From Gigantopelta aegis (Eukaryota; Mollusca; Gastropoda; Neomphalida; Peltospiridae): 64,000 nt of DNA. Positions 34,501 through 49,500 of this stretch are shown here, piece after piece; the stretch's first letter is position 1; each line of letters starts with the position of its first letter. A program made the position numbers and the translations under genes. The notes under the pieces are model-generated. The model did not search any database and was not told where the DNA came from. It worked only from the letters and a program-made list of their open reading frames with translations. The stretch spans positions 1,774,091 to 1,838,090 of the forward strand of contig NC_054701.1 of assembly GCF_016097555.1 (NCBI RefSeq), written 5' to 3'.

Positions 34501-37500
34501 TCTTATGTAATTTAAAGGTATTAAATATTTTAAATGTTTTTGTTAAAATTAATTAACAAAAAGGACTGTTCACAATGAACCAGTGTATCAGTCGTAAGGT
34601 CGACAGTTACTAACCAGATCCAACTGCGTATTTCTATGGCATACACTTTCCCCCCAAACCTGGTAGTGAACCAAACTGTGTCTACTGGTATGCAAATACA
34701 TACAAAAAGAAATAAATAAAAAATACTAACACCTGTGAAATGATCGGCATTGCAACAAATTTGTATTCATATAAAAATCATAATAATTATTATACATCTG
34801 TTAGCAGAGAACCAACGTACCAGCCAAACAGGTTGGCAGTTACAAACGAGATTCGACTACATATTTATGTGGCATACACTTTCCCCCCAAATCTGGTAGT
34901 GAACCAAACTGGGTCTACTGGTATGCAAGTACATACAAAAAGAAATACAAATGAACAGCATAATCCATTTCTTCAACAGGGACATGTAGTATAGAAATAC
35001 TTTTTACATCATAACAATCTGGGAACGCTTTTGCATGAATCCGTTATAAATGTTGAGACTGAATATCTGCCAGAATGTGTGTAAATATGCAAAAATATTG
35101 CAAAAACTATTTTAATACAGATAATTAATAATACTCAAAACAGATGTTTAATGTGCATATGAAATGTTTGCTTGTAGACTTTTGGTATAATTAGCTAATT
35201 CAATTCTTACTGACTGAAATCACTAGTGCATCAAACACACAGTGCAATTGTTTGACATGCTTTGTTTCAGACAGTGGTCCAGTATTTTGAAACAGTTGAA
35301 CCCAACATTCCTATCAAGATGTAACAGAAGTGATCTACTCACACATGCTCAACTGTTGAAGGTTTCACAATACAGAGACAGTTAACGACATTTTAACACA
35401 TGCAATAATGTAACATCAGTGACTTTGATGATGATTTCTTGAAGAGCAAGAGAAAGAAAGAAAGAAATGTTTTATTTAACGACGCACTCAACACATTTCA
35501 TTTACGGTTATATGGCGTCAGACATATGGTTAACGACCACACAGATTTTGAGAGGAAACCCGCTGTCGCCACTACATGAGCTACTCTTTCCGATTAGCAG
35601 CAAGGGATATTTTATTTGCGCTTCCCACAGGCAGGATAGCACAAACCATGGCCTTTGTTCAACCAGTTATGGATCACTGGTCGGTTAAGTGGTTTACACC
35701 TACCCAATGAGCCTTGCGGAGCACTCACTCAGGGTTTGGAGTCTGTATCTGGATTAAAAATCTCATGACTCGACTGGGATCCAACCCAGTACCTACCAGC
35801 CTGTAGACTGATGGCCTAACCACAATGTCACCGAGGCCGGTGAAGAAGAGCAAGAAAATAAGTAAAACTACACTGATGTGAAGATTTAAACCATGGACCA
35901 GGCACACACGGTGAAGTAACAGGGTTTGACTTTCTGGTCTGTGAAGATTTAAACCATGGTCCAGGCACACACAATGAAGTAACAGGGTTTGACTTTCTGG
36001 TCTGTGAAGATTTAAACCATGGACCAGGCACACACAATGAAGTAACAGGGTTGGACTTTCTGGTCTGTGAAGATTTAAACCATGGACCAGGCACACACAA
36101 TGAAGTAACAGGGTTTGACTTTCTGGTCTGTGAAGATTTAAACCACGGACCAGACACACAAGATGAAGTAACAGAGTTTGACTTTCTGGTCTGTGAAGAT
36201 TTAAACCACGGACCAGGCACACAAGATGAAGTAACAGGGTTTGACTTTCTGGTCTGTGAAGATTTAAACCATGGACCAGGCACACACGATGAAGTAACAG
36301 GGTTTGACTTTCTGGTCTGTGAAGATTTAAACCATGGACCAGGCACACAAGATGAAGTAACAGGGTTTGACTTTCTGGTCTGTGAAGATTTAAACCACGG
36401 ACCAGGCACACACAATGAAGTAACAGGGTTTGATTTTCTGGTCTGTGAAGATTTAAACCATGGACCAGGCACACAAGATGAAGTAACAGGGTTTGACTTT
36501 CTGGTCTGTGAAGATTTAAACCATGGACCAGACACACAAGATGAAGTAACAGGGTTTGATTTTCTGGTCTGTGAAGATTTATACCATGGACCAGGCACAC
36601 ACGATGAAGTAACAGGGTTTGACTTTCTGGTCCGTGAAGATTTAAACCATGGACCAGGCACACAAGATGAAGTAACAGGGTTTGACTTTCTGGTCCGTGA
36701 AGATTTAAACCATGGACCAGGCACACAAGATGAAGTAACAGGGTTTGACTTTCTGGTCCGTGAAGATTCCCAGTTCTAGAATAATCTTCACTTGTGGAAT
36801 GAGTTTCAGGTGCATTTTAGGACAGTTTAAATAATCTCCTCCTATCACCGTAAAAGTTTGTTTCGTTTAACAACTTTTCCAGAAAACACTGATTAATTAA
36901 TTATTGGCTGCTGGATATCAACATATGGTAATTCTAACATGTAGTCTTCAGTGGAAACTACATTTATTTACTGCAGCAAAGTGTTTTCAAGATGCACTTT
37001 CTCATAGACAGAAAAAGAAGGGGAGTAAAACATTAATTTTATCTGTTAGTAGTAAACCAACGTATCGGCTAAACAGGTTGGCAGTTACAAAAAAGATTCA
37101 ACTACACGTTTCTGTGGCATACACTTTCCCCCCAAATCTGGTAGTGAACGAAACTGGGTCTACTGGTATGCAAGTAAAACTGCTAAATATAATATATTTC
37201 TGTTTCATATTCAATAAAAGATTTAACACCATGTACCTGAGGATTCAAAAAACTTTTCTCTTTTTTTTTCCATCTGCTCTAATAGTGTCTCGAGGACTCA
37301 AAAGTTTTTTGGTAGAAGACCAATTTGGTATTTTGGTCCAATTTTGTCCTCATCCTGTTGATATTTTGCTTTGGGTTTTTTAAAAAGGGTGGTTGTGTCC
37401 TTAATGTCATTTGATGAGAAATCAGGTTACGTATGAAAACAACATTATCAAATGTCTTTTGAGCAATTAAGTTGAAAATATAAATATTTTAGTATAATAC

Positions 37501-40500
37501 GCATGTTCATATAATAATCTGTAAAACAGAATCTATTGTTGGACATAAATACTGCAGAAAAACGTAATGTAAATGGGATACCTGGCACCTGTCTGACCTG
37601 TGATACCTGGCACCTGTCTGACCTGTGATACATGGCACACGTCTGGCCTGTGATACATGGTACACGTCTGGCCTGTGATACATGGCACACGTCTGGCCTG
37701 TGATACATGGCACCTGTCTGACCTGTGATACATGGCACCTCTGTGACCTGGGGTACATGGCACCTCTGTGACCTGGGGTACATGGCACCTGTCTGACCTG
37801 TCATAAATGGCATAAAGCACTAACCTGCCATGTAGGGAATCTCAAGCAGCATGGCCGACACGAGATACACACACTCCAGCAACTCGAGGTTGATGTGTTT
37901 GTGGAACGGGAACAATCGCCGCTTCTCTATCTTCTCCTGTTCGGGAGTCCTTTCATGTTGTCGTTGCGGCAACAGGCCCTGCATTTAAAATGTATTGTTC
38001 AAGTTTTACAAAACACAATCACTAAATTTAAAGGATTTAATTATAAATTACTGTTTATACACTTGAACCTGGCATCATCCTGTGTAGCTTACAGAATATC
38101 TGCTTATTTGTTTGTTTTCATCGTTTTACCAGTCTAGGTGTTCACTGTTTAACCTAGGTGTTCACTGTTTAACTTGTGTTCACTATTTAACCTAGGTGTT
38201 CACTGTTTAACCTAGATGTTCACTGTTTAACTTGTGTTCACTGTTTAACCTGTATTCACTATTTAACATGTGTTACTGTGTTCAGTTTAATCTGTGTTAT
38301 TGTATTCTGTTTAACCTGTGTTACCATGTTCACTGTTTAACCTGCATTAGTGTATTCACTGTTTAACCTGTTACCGTGTTCACTGTTTAATCTGCGTTAC
38401 TGTATTCAGTTTAACCTGTGTTACTATGTTCACTGTTTAACCTGCGTTACTGTGTTCAGTGTTTAACCTGCATTACTGTTCAGTTTAACCTGCATTACTG
38501 TGTTCACTGTTTAACCTGCATTACTGTGTTCACTGTTTAACCTGTGTTACTGTGTTCACTGTTTAACATGCATTACTGTTTACTGTTTAACCTGTTACGG
38601 TGTTCACTGTTTAACCTGTTACGGTGTTCACTGTTTAACCTGTGTTCACTGTTTAACCTGCATTACTGTGTTCATTGTTTAACCTGCGTTCACTGTTTAA
38701 CCTGTGTTACTGTGCTCACCTGTGTTCACTGTTTAACCTGCATTCACTGTTTAACCTGTGTTACTGTGTTCACTGTTTAACATGCATTACTGTTTACTGT
38801 TTAACCTGTTACGGTGTTCACTGTTTAACCTGTTACGGTGTTCACTGTTTAACCTGCATTACTGTGTTCATTGTTTAACCTGCGTTCACTGTTTAACCTG
38901 TGTTCACTGTTTAACCAGTGTTACTGTGTTCACTGTTTAACCTGTGTTCACTGTTTAACCTGTGTTACTGTGTTCACTGTTTAACCTGTGTTCACTGTTT
39001 AACCTGTGTTCACTGTTTAACCTGCATTATTGTGTTCATTGTTTAACCTGTGTTCACTGTTTAACCTGTTACTGTGCTCACCTGTGTTCACTGTTTAACC
39101 TGCATTCAGTTTAACTTATGTTACTGTGTTCACCGTTTAACTTGTTACTGTGTTCACTGTTTAACCTGTGTTCTCTGTTTAACCTGTGTTCACTGTTTAA
39201 CTTGTTACTGTGTTCACTTGTGTTACCGTGTTCACCGTTTGACCTGTGTTATGGTGATCTGTTTAACCTGTGTTCACTGTTTAACCTGCGTTACTGTGTT
39301 CACTTTCAACCTGTTACCGTGTTCACTGTTTAACCAGTGTTACCGTGTTCATTGTTTAACCAGTGTTACCGTGTTCAGTTTAAACAGTGTTACCGTGTTC
39401 AGTTTAAACAGTGTTACCGTGTTCAGTTTAAACAGTGTTACCGTGTTCAGTTTAAACAGTGTACCGTGTTCACTGTTTAAACAGTGTTACCGTGTTCACT
39501 GTTTAAACAGTGTTACCGTGTTCACTGTTTAAACAGTGTTACTGTGTAACCTGTGTTGCTGTGTTCACTGTTTAACCTGTGTTGCTGTGTTCACTGTTTA
39601 ACCTGTGTTACTGTGTTCACTGTTTAATCAGTGTTACTGTATTCACAGTTATACCTGGGCAAGCAGTTCCTTGGCTCGGTTGCTGCTCTGAATGTCAACG
39701 AGCGCGTTGTGTGCGTCGCGGATCATCCCCTGACGGAACGCACACAAACCGAGCTGCACCAGCGTTCTGTTGTACATGATCTGAAAACACAACCACTTCC
39801 ATCAGAATAATTGTCATGAGAAAATAAATTACAGCATTACCAATGAATCTAATCATATTAGTACTTGCTGTTAAAACAAAGTTATGCTGTATGATCAATA
39901 CATGTCTTCATATCACGTTCACCACCAATGACTTACTGATTTTCCTAAAACACATACATTTTTAACTGAAAGTAAAATACCAGTTTTAGTACAAGTTTAT
40001 TCCATAAAGGTACTGCCACATACACCAATCCAATCACACAAGGTGTCACTTTCATAAAATATTGGCTCAATCTGGAAACATGTACCAAGTTAAAAACAAC
40101 TTTCTCTGGTGTTTACACAAACCTGGGTGGGTACGTCTAAATGCTGTATGGAATGTTACAGGTCAAACACAAACCTGGGTGGGTATGTCAGAATGCTGTA
40201 TGGAATGTTACAGGTCAAAGAACACAAACCTGGGTGGGTACGTCGGAATGCTGTATGGAATGTTACAGGTCAAAGAACACAAACCTGGGTGGGTACGTCT
40301 GAATGCTATATAGAATGTTACAGGTCAAACAACACAAACCTGGGTGGGTATGTCTGAATGCTATATGGAATGTTACAGGTCAAACAACACAAACCTGGGT
40401 GGGTACGTCAGAATGCTGTATAGTGTTACAGGTCAAACAACACAAACCTGGGTGGGTACGTCAGAATGCTGTATGGAATGTCACAGATCAAACAACACAA

Positions 40501-43500
40501 ACCTGGGTGGGTACGTCAGAATGCTGTATGGAATGTTACAGATCACAACACAAACCTGGTTGGGTATGTCTGAATGCTGTATGGAATGATACAGATCAAA
40601 CACGAACCTGGGTGGGTACGTCTGAATGTTGTATGGAATGTTACAGGTCAAACAATACAAACCTGGGTGGGTACGTCAGAATGCTGTATGGAATGTCACA
40701 GATCAAACAACACAAACCTGGGTGGGTACGTCAGAATGCTGTATGGAATGTTACAGATCACAACACAAACCTGGTTGGGTATGTCTGAATGCTGTATGGA
40801 ATGATACAGATCAAACACGAACCTGGGTGGGTACGTCTGAATGTTGTATGGAATGTTACAGGTCAAACAATACAAACCTGGGTGGGTACGTCAGAATGCT
40901 GTATGGAATGTTACAGGTCAAACAACACAAACCTGGGTGGGTATGTCTGAATGCTATATGGAATGTTACAGGTCAAACAACACAAACTTGGGTGGGTACG
41001 TCAGAATGCTGTATGGAATGTTACAGGTCAAACAACACAAACCTGGGTGGGTACGTCAGAATGTTGTATGGAATGTTACAGATCACAACACAAACCTGGG
41101 TGGGTATGTCTGAATGCTATATGGAATGTTACATGTCAAACAACACAAACCTGGGTGGGTACATCAGAATGCTGTATAGTGTTACAGGTCAAACAACACA
41201 AACCTGGGTGGGTACGTCTGAATGCTCTATGGAATGTTACAGATCACAACACAAACCTGGGTGGGTACGTCTGAATGCTGAATGGAATGTTACAGATCAC
41301 AACACAAACCTGGGTGGGTACGTCTGAATGCTGAATGGAATGTTACAGGTCAAACAACACAAACCTGGGTTGGTACGTCTGAATGCTGTATGGAATGTTA
41401 CAGATCACAACACAAACCTGGGTGGGTACGTCTGAATGCTGTATGGAATGTTACAGATCACAACACAAACCTGGGTGGGTACGTCTGAATGCTGAATGGA
41501 ATGTTACAGATCACAACACAAACCTGGGTGGGTACGTCTGAATGCTGTATGGAGTGTTACAGGTCAAACAACACAAACTTGGGTGGGTACGTCAGAATGC
41601 TGTATGGAGTGTTACAGGTCAAACAACACAAAAATGGGTGGGTGCGTCTGAATGCTGTATGGAGTGTTACAGGTCAAACAACACAAATCTGGGTGGGTAC
41701 GTCACAATGCTGTATGGGGTGTTACACATCACAACACAAACCTAGGTGGGTATGTCTGAATGCTGTATAGTGTTACAGATCACAACACAAACCTGGGTGG
41801 GAACGTCTGAATGCTGTATGGAGTCCTGGAGGTGCGACATGAGCATGAGGTCGCGAGCCTGGAACCAGCGGTCATGCAGGGCGTGGTGGTAGATGTGGCA
41901 CAGCATGGCGCGGGTCCGCAGGCGATCTGTGCTGTCTTTAGCGTAGATGTATTTACAGAGTCGGTCCATGTCATCCTCCGACGATGTCTCCTCGGCATCG
42001 CCCGCTCCCTGTAACACACGTTACAAATAATACCACGTTTCACCCTGGTAACACACGTTACAAATAATACCATGTTTCACCCTGGCAACATGTTACAAAT
42101 AATACCATGTTTCACCCTGATAACACGTTACAAATAATACCATGTTCCACTGTTAACACGTTACAAATAATATCATGTTTCACCTTATTAATACACATTA
42201 CAAATAATATCTTGTTCCACCCTACAATTTACAAATGCTATTGTTTTCAACATAAAGAAAACACTTATTTCCAAATACTAATATTGTGCTTCACCCTAGA
42301 CAAAATAATTTACAAATTCACCATTTCACACCAAACGAACAATTTAAAAATACTATTGTGTTTCATTCTAAATAAAACCACATACCAATCCTATGGTTTT
42401 ACTCTGAATAAAACAATAGGAATACAACAAAATCCAATTATTATATAATTTCACCCGGTTAAAACAATTTACAAATACTATTATTTTTCATCATGAATAA
42501 CACAATTTGTAAATATGTATACTCTTTCTCATCTTATTTTAACAAAATCATAAAAAAACAATACCTCTTTCTCTGGTTCAAAGCAACTGTGATCAAACTG
42601 AAAAACAAAGATTTAATTGCATGATGATAAATCAAAATAAAGTACTTAAAGTCTGTTTGATTGAAAAGGGAACCTATGAATTGGCATATGATTCTATAAT
42701 GAATAATGTTAAATCTTATAATAAAACATATTACTCAGTTTTAAACCCATACCAACACCAAAAAACACAACAATTTCTGTGTAAATAAAAAGTTTCTTTA
42801 CAAACTGCCAACAAATTATATTTAAAAAATATCATAAAAGAAGCGACTTTTAGAGTATTTTCTTATTTCAGTAATACTTAGCATAACCTCCCACTATAAT
42901 GCAATGAGTTCAGAGGTCAGGTTAACTGACATAAGAAATAGATGCTATGTACAACCAACACTGATGTACCAATACAAAATATGTACGTACATTTTTTAAT
43001 TTTGGTGTACATTGTCAATTAAAAATCATATTTTAAAGAAAAAGTCTTACTAAAAATAATAATGTTCATAACAGACTACCTTGTAGTAGATGTGTTCAAT
43101 TCTCCTCAGGTAGATGCGACAGAGTTCTTCTGATGTGCCCCTCTGTTCCAGATATTTCTGAAGACGTTTTGTCATGTCATTGATTTCATATTCATCTTGT
43201 AACCTATGAAAAACAAAGAGAGTCCCGTTTCTTTATCTCACATCTTGGACAAATATTCTACCAAGTTCAATGCTGCTTCAAATCTGATGACAACTTTTAA
43301 ACTTAAACAAACACAAATTGATGAAACAAGTGTGTTTTCTCTTTTAGTACGAATTAGTGATGACAGTAATAGACAAAAAAGTTGTGAAAAACTAGGCATG
43401 TTCTTGAAAAGAAGGCAGTTCATGTGTGTTGCTACCTACAGAACAAGAACAAGAACACTTTTCAGATAAAGCTAAAATATGGAATTCTGGAGCATTTTCA

Positions 43501-46500
43501 TGTCAAACAAATACTTCTATTGATTCTATGGAGTCCAGTTAACTGTTATTTTTCATTAACAGACAGCTAGTTATATCTATTTATACAGAAACATCAGTGT
43601 TCTCGCTGCTCCATTTAAGCGGGGCGCCCCGCCCCACTATTCCATTTTGCCGCCCTACTTTCACGTTCCCCGCCCTCCTTTATTTTCCAGCACCTATCTC
43701 CGCTATTTCCAAATGCACTTTTTTTCCACACAAAAAACAACGATCAGTCTGCACACTGAACATCAAAGGAAAAAAGCTGCGTTGTGTACGAAAAAGCAAT
43801 TGACGAAACATTTACGACAGTTACCGTAACGTAATTTAACAGTATTTTGAACAGCCTCTATTTTGTCCAATATCTGTATCCATTTGTATGTTTGATAGAC
43901 ACAATAAAAGTTATATTTTATGTAAGCAATGAAAACATTTGATTTTTTACGGATTCGGCAATCTCCGATTGAAAAAACCCCGTCTTATTTGGCGCCAAAT
44001 TTGTCACGTGATCAGAACGGTCATTCTGTCTTTTGTTTCCACTAACTATCGTTTGATATTTTGTCCTCTGTTGCAGATATAATTGGTTGAAACTGATGAT
44101 TTTTACTTTCTGTTATTCTGTTTATTAAGCAGATCTTTATAAAATATTGTAAACTTTTGATTTTGAGGGGATATGAACTCTTATAAAAACAACGGAAGTG
44201 GTAGTGTTTATCATTAAAATCATTCATCTTGAGTGCCAAATAATATATACATATATCAGCTGGCGATATTTTATCACAGCGATCGATTCATTCGATGAAG
44301 ATGGAAATAACAAAAATGTATCTGACATTAAGAGATCACTTTACAAACATCTTTATTGTTTTTCGTATATCTTGAAATCTTTATTAAAAATAATAATATT
44401 AAAACTTTGATCGGTCCAGCAAAACCGGAACTGCCTGTGAATGTCAGACCGACATCATCTTCGGTTCAATTAAACGACGAGTCTTTTTATAAACCCTTTT
44501 GCACTTTTTTGTAGGCAAAATAAGGAGTATGTCTTTTCTCAAAGTCTACCAACACACAACAATATGGTAACCAAACTACTCCCCCCCCCAACCCCCCTTT
44601 TTTTTTTTTTTTTTTTTTTTGCTTTTCGTTTATTGGTGGTTTTGTTTTTGTTTTGTTTTTTTGAAGGGTGTGGTGCAGACCGGCCGCCCTCCTTTAATTT
44701 TCACCCAGCGAGAACACTGAACATTCACTTTTGTACTAGTTAATAGTATTAGTTCTACCAATATTACTAGGCAACATGTTGGTTCTAGTTTTGTACCAGT
44801 TCAATGTGTTAGTTCTAGGTGTGTTACCTGTCAATATATGATTATAGGTCAAAATATCGTTACAGGTGTTACCCGAGAACAAATTATAGTTGTGTTACCT
44901 GTCAACGTATTCTGTACTGTGAGCATCGCATCCCTGTAACATCTTGGTAAACTCCTCATCCATTCTTTCCAGCGTTGTTAAAACACAGCCACGCACTTGG
45001 TACGGCGACGTCTGAAATACATTAACAAACATCCCTACATGAAAACAACTCCAGTGTTAAAACACAGCCACACACTTGATATGGTGATGTCTAAAATACA
45101 TTAACAAACATCCCTACATGAAAACAACTCCAGTGTTAAAACACAGCCACGCACTCGATATGATGACGTCTGAAATACATTAACAAACATCCCTACATGA
45201 AAACAACTCCAGTGTTAAAACACAGCCACGCACTCGATATGATGATGTCTGAAATACATTAACAAACATCCCTACATGAAAACAACTCCAGTGTTAAAAC
45301 ACAGCCACACACTTGGTACGGCGACGTCTAAAATACATTAACAAACATCCCTACATGAAAACAACTCCAGTGTTAAAACACAGCCACGCACTCGATATGA
45401 TGATGTCTAAAATACATTAACAAACATCCCTACATGAAAACAACTCCAGTGTTAAAACACAGCCACGCACTTGGTACGGCGACGTCTGAAATACATTAAC
45501 AAACATCCCTTCATGAAAACAACTCCAGTGTTAAAACACAGCCACACACTTGATATGGCGATGTCTAAAATACATTAACAAACATCCCTACATGAAAACA
45601 ACTCCAGTGTTAAAACACAGCCACACACTCGATATGATGACGTCTGAAATACATTAACAAACATCCCTACATGAAAACAACTCCAGTGTTAAAACACAGC
45701 CACACACTCGATATGATGACGTCTGAAATACATTAACAAACATCCCTACATGAAAACAACTCCAGTGTTAAAACACAGCCACACACTCGATATGATGATG
45801 TCTGAAATACATTAACAAACATCCCTTCATGAAAACAACTCGTGTTAAAACACAGCCACACACTTGATATGGCGATGTCTAAAATACATTAACAAACATC
45901 CCTTCATGAAAACAACTCCAATGTTAAAACACAACCATGCACTCAGTACGGTGATGTCTGAAATACATTAACAAACATCCCTACATGAACTCCTGACATA
46001 AGGAGTTGTTTTCATGTAGGAATGTTTGTTAATGTATTTCAGACATCACCGTACCGAGTGCGTGGTTGTGTCTGTTAACTAAAAGTAAATATTATACAGT
46101 ATAATACAGGTATATGTGTAACAATAAAATTGGTTTGTCCAAATATTTTCTTGAAAAGTTATGTTTTGGATACAAAAATTTGTGGCTCCCATCACCCATC
46201 AGAAATTTACCTGCAATTTCACTAAATAATATCAAAACAATCATGAACATAATTTCCTACCTTTTGGAATGGGAAACAAAGAGTACCGGTGAGGTACATG
46301 ATATGCCTGTCAGGAGTTTGATGGAAAACCACACATATTAATGAATATGTTACGGGGATGATTCATTTCTAATTATGTGAAATGTTTGCAATGGTAAACA
46401 ATCCTAACTTCTTCAAAGGCTCAACAAGATTTTCTCTATGATGTTCAGAATATACACAAATTATTTTATTTATTGTATCACAGTGACTTAGTGACCATCC

Positions 46501-49500
46501 CAAGTTGTTCCTACATGTGAGGTTTGATGGTCCTGTATACATCTGTATGTAAGATATGGGCTGCATAAGAAAAAGTTAACAGACGGACAATGCCATACCA
46601 TAATACGACCCATCATAGACAGGTGTATAATAACTGGGGGTGGGGGGAGGGTGCTACATGGATAAAGTATAAAGTAATCCACCACATCCCAGGTGAAATC
46701 TCTAGCACGAGATACATCGTACCAAATGAATCAAGTTAGGGCTCTGACTTGTTGAGGTCAAGATTGAGCCTCGGGAGCGGTACAGTTTTACAACCCTGGA
46801 AGAAGAGTTTTGTGATTGAGGAAGAAGAGTTTTGTGATTGAGGAAGAAGAGTTTTGTGATTGAGGAAGAAGAGTTTTGTGACCGAGGAAGAAAAGTTTTA
46901 CGACCGTGGAAGAAGAGTTTTGTGACTGAGGAAGAAGAGTTTTGTGACCGTGGAAGAAGAAAAAAAGAAATGTTTTATTTAATGATGCACTCAACACATT
47001 TTATTTACAGTTATATGGCGTCAGACATATGGTTAAGGACCACACAGATTTTGAGAGGAAACCCGCTGTCGCCACTACATGGGCTACTCTTTCTGATTAG
47101 CAGCAAGGGATCTTTTATTTGCACTTCCCACTGGCAGGATAGCACAGACCATAGCCTTTGTTGAACCAGTTATGGATCACTGGTCAGTGCAAGTGGTTTA
47201 CACCTACCCATTGAGGCTTGCAGAGCACTCACTCAGGGTTTGGAGTCGGTATCTGGATTAAAAATACCATGCCTCGACTGGGATGTGAACCCAGTACCTA
47301 TCAGCCTGTAGACCGATGGCCTAACCACGACGCCGGTACCGTGGAAGAAGAGTTTTGTGACCGAGGAAGAAGAGTTTTATGACCGTGGAAGAAGAGTTTT
47401 GTGACCGAGGAAGAAGAGTTTTGTGACCGTGGAAGAAGAGTTTTTGACCATTGAAGAAGACTTTTACGACCGTGAAAGAAGAAAAAAAGAAATGTTTTAT
47501 TTAACAATGCACTCAACACATTTTATTTAATTATATGGCGTCAGACATATGGTTAAGGACCACACAGATTTTGAGAGGAAACCCGCTGTCGCCACTACAT
47601 GGACTACTCTTTCTGATTAGCAGCAAGGGATCTTTTATTTGCACTTCCCACAGGCAGGATAGCACAAACCATAGCCTTTGTTGAACCAGTTATGGATCAC
47701 TGGTCAGTGCAAGTGGTTTACACCTACCCATTGAGGCTTGCAGAGCACTCACTCAGGGTTTGGAGTCGGTATCTGGATTAAAAATACCATGCCTCGACTG
47801 GGATCTGAACCCAGTACATATCAGCCTGTAGACCGATGGCCTAACCACGACGCCGGTACCGTGGAAGAAGAGTTTTGTGACCGAGGAAGAAGAGTTTTAC
47901 GACCGTGGAAGAAGAGTTTTGTGACCGAGGAAGAAGAGTTTTGTGACTGAGGAAGAAGAGTTTGACTATAACCATACCTCGACATTCTCATTGTCTTCTG
48001 CGATGTTTTCCCCGACAGTGATGTCCTCGTTAGTAATCAACAAGTCCAGCAGCTCCTTCATCGCGCTCATACAGCTGAAAACACAAACACGACGCTCAGT
48101 AAATACTGTGGCAATACCATCTACAATAGTCACTTCAAATATATAACCTAACACTTTCTTGTACCAAAATATCAATTATCTTCAAAACATAAACCCACCC
48201 ACCCCAAAGCCAAGGAATTCTGTAATTTAATAAAACCTAAAGTATGCAGTTTAAAACCACATAACATATTTAGTCCTAAAATTTTAAGTAATTGCAAAAA
48301 ACAGTTTGAAAAATGCATAAATTTTAAACAAACCAAGGGGAAGGTATTAGTTTATTTGTAAGTAAAATCAACAAAAGTTTAACATTTTCCAGTGCAATAA
48401 CAATAAATACTTGTACAACTTACTATGTCCACATTTGGTTTCTCATGTACGTTGCGATGTTTGGGTTGTAATAACAATAGATACTTGTACAACTTACTAT
48501 GTCCACATTTGGTTTCTCTTGCACGTTGCAATGTTTGGGTTGTAATAACAATAGATACTTGTACAACTTACTGTCCACATTTGGTTTCTCATGCACGTTG
48601 CGATGTTTGGGTTGTAATAACAATAGATACTTGTACAACTTACTGTCCACATTTGGTTTCTCATGCACGTTGCGATGTTTGCGTTGTAATAACAATAGAT
48701 ACTTGTACAACTTACTATGTCCACATTTGGTTTCTCATGCACGTTGCAATGTTTGGGTTGTAATAACAATAAATACTTGTACAACTTACTATGTCCACAT
48801 TTCGTTTCTCATGCACGTTGCGATGTTTGGGTTGTAATCAAAGATGGCCGCCATGATGTTGAACATGATCTTGACAGCCACCGCAGGGCCGAGGTTTGCC
48901 GTCTCGGCCACCAATTTCAACTCCTTCAACAGCTCAATCTGTTCCGATCGATCCGTGCCCTTCTTGCCACGGGCAGAAATAATTTCAAACAATTTCTTCA
49001 TCACAGCTTCGTGATTTATTTCCTGATCTTTGCTGAACATTTTTGGTTTCTCCTGATTAAAAAAATAAAACTTGGATCAGTTTCTCTTTTGACGAATACT
49101 TAACTTGATCTCTGGGGATACAGCATTTTTACTCCAGTCCCACAGAAAGCCCATACCTGACCTCTGGGGATACGGCATTTTCATTCCAGTCCCACGGACA
49201 GCCCATACCTGACCTCTGGGGATACGGCAGTTCATTCCAGTCCCACGGACAGCCCATACCTGACCTCTGGGGATACGGCATTTTCATTCCAGTCCCACGG
49301 ACAGCCCATACCTGACCTCTGGGGATACGGCATTTTCATTCCAGTCCCACGGACAGCCCATACCTGACCTCTGGGGATACGGCAGTTCATTCCAGTCCCA
49401 CGGACAGCCCATACCTGACCTCTGGGGATACGGCATTTTCATTCCAGTCCCACGGACAGCCCATACCTGACCTCTGGGGATACGGCATTTCATTTCAGTC

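Noticed and set aside
35725..36779. Frames of 333, 298 and 242 residues
   Set aside because: They overlap on both strands across a 63-bp tandem array inside eIF3c intron 15.
38544..39532. Cys/Leu-rich frames (HCLTC repeats)
   Set aside because: They are translation of the short donor-derived repeat on the + strand, with no plausible gene structure.
40062..41770. Multiple frames rich in GWVR and ECCMEC repeats
   Set aside because: They lie on the strand opposite to eIF3c and derive from about 31 copies of the exon 13 donor region.
43597..43829. Pro/Phe-rich frames near 43.6, 57.6 and 63.1 kb
   Set aside because: The frames recur because they lie in the three copies of the same CAGTG-ended transposon; they are not conserved coding sequence.
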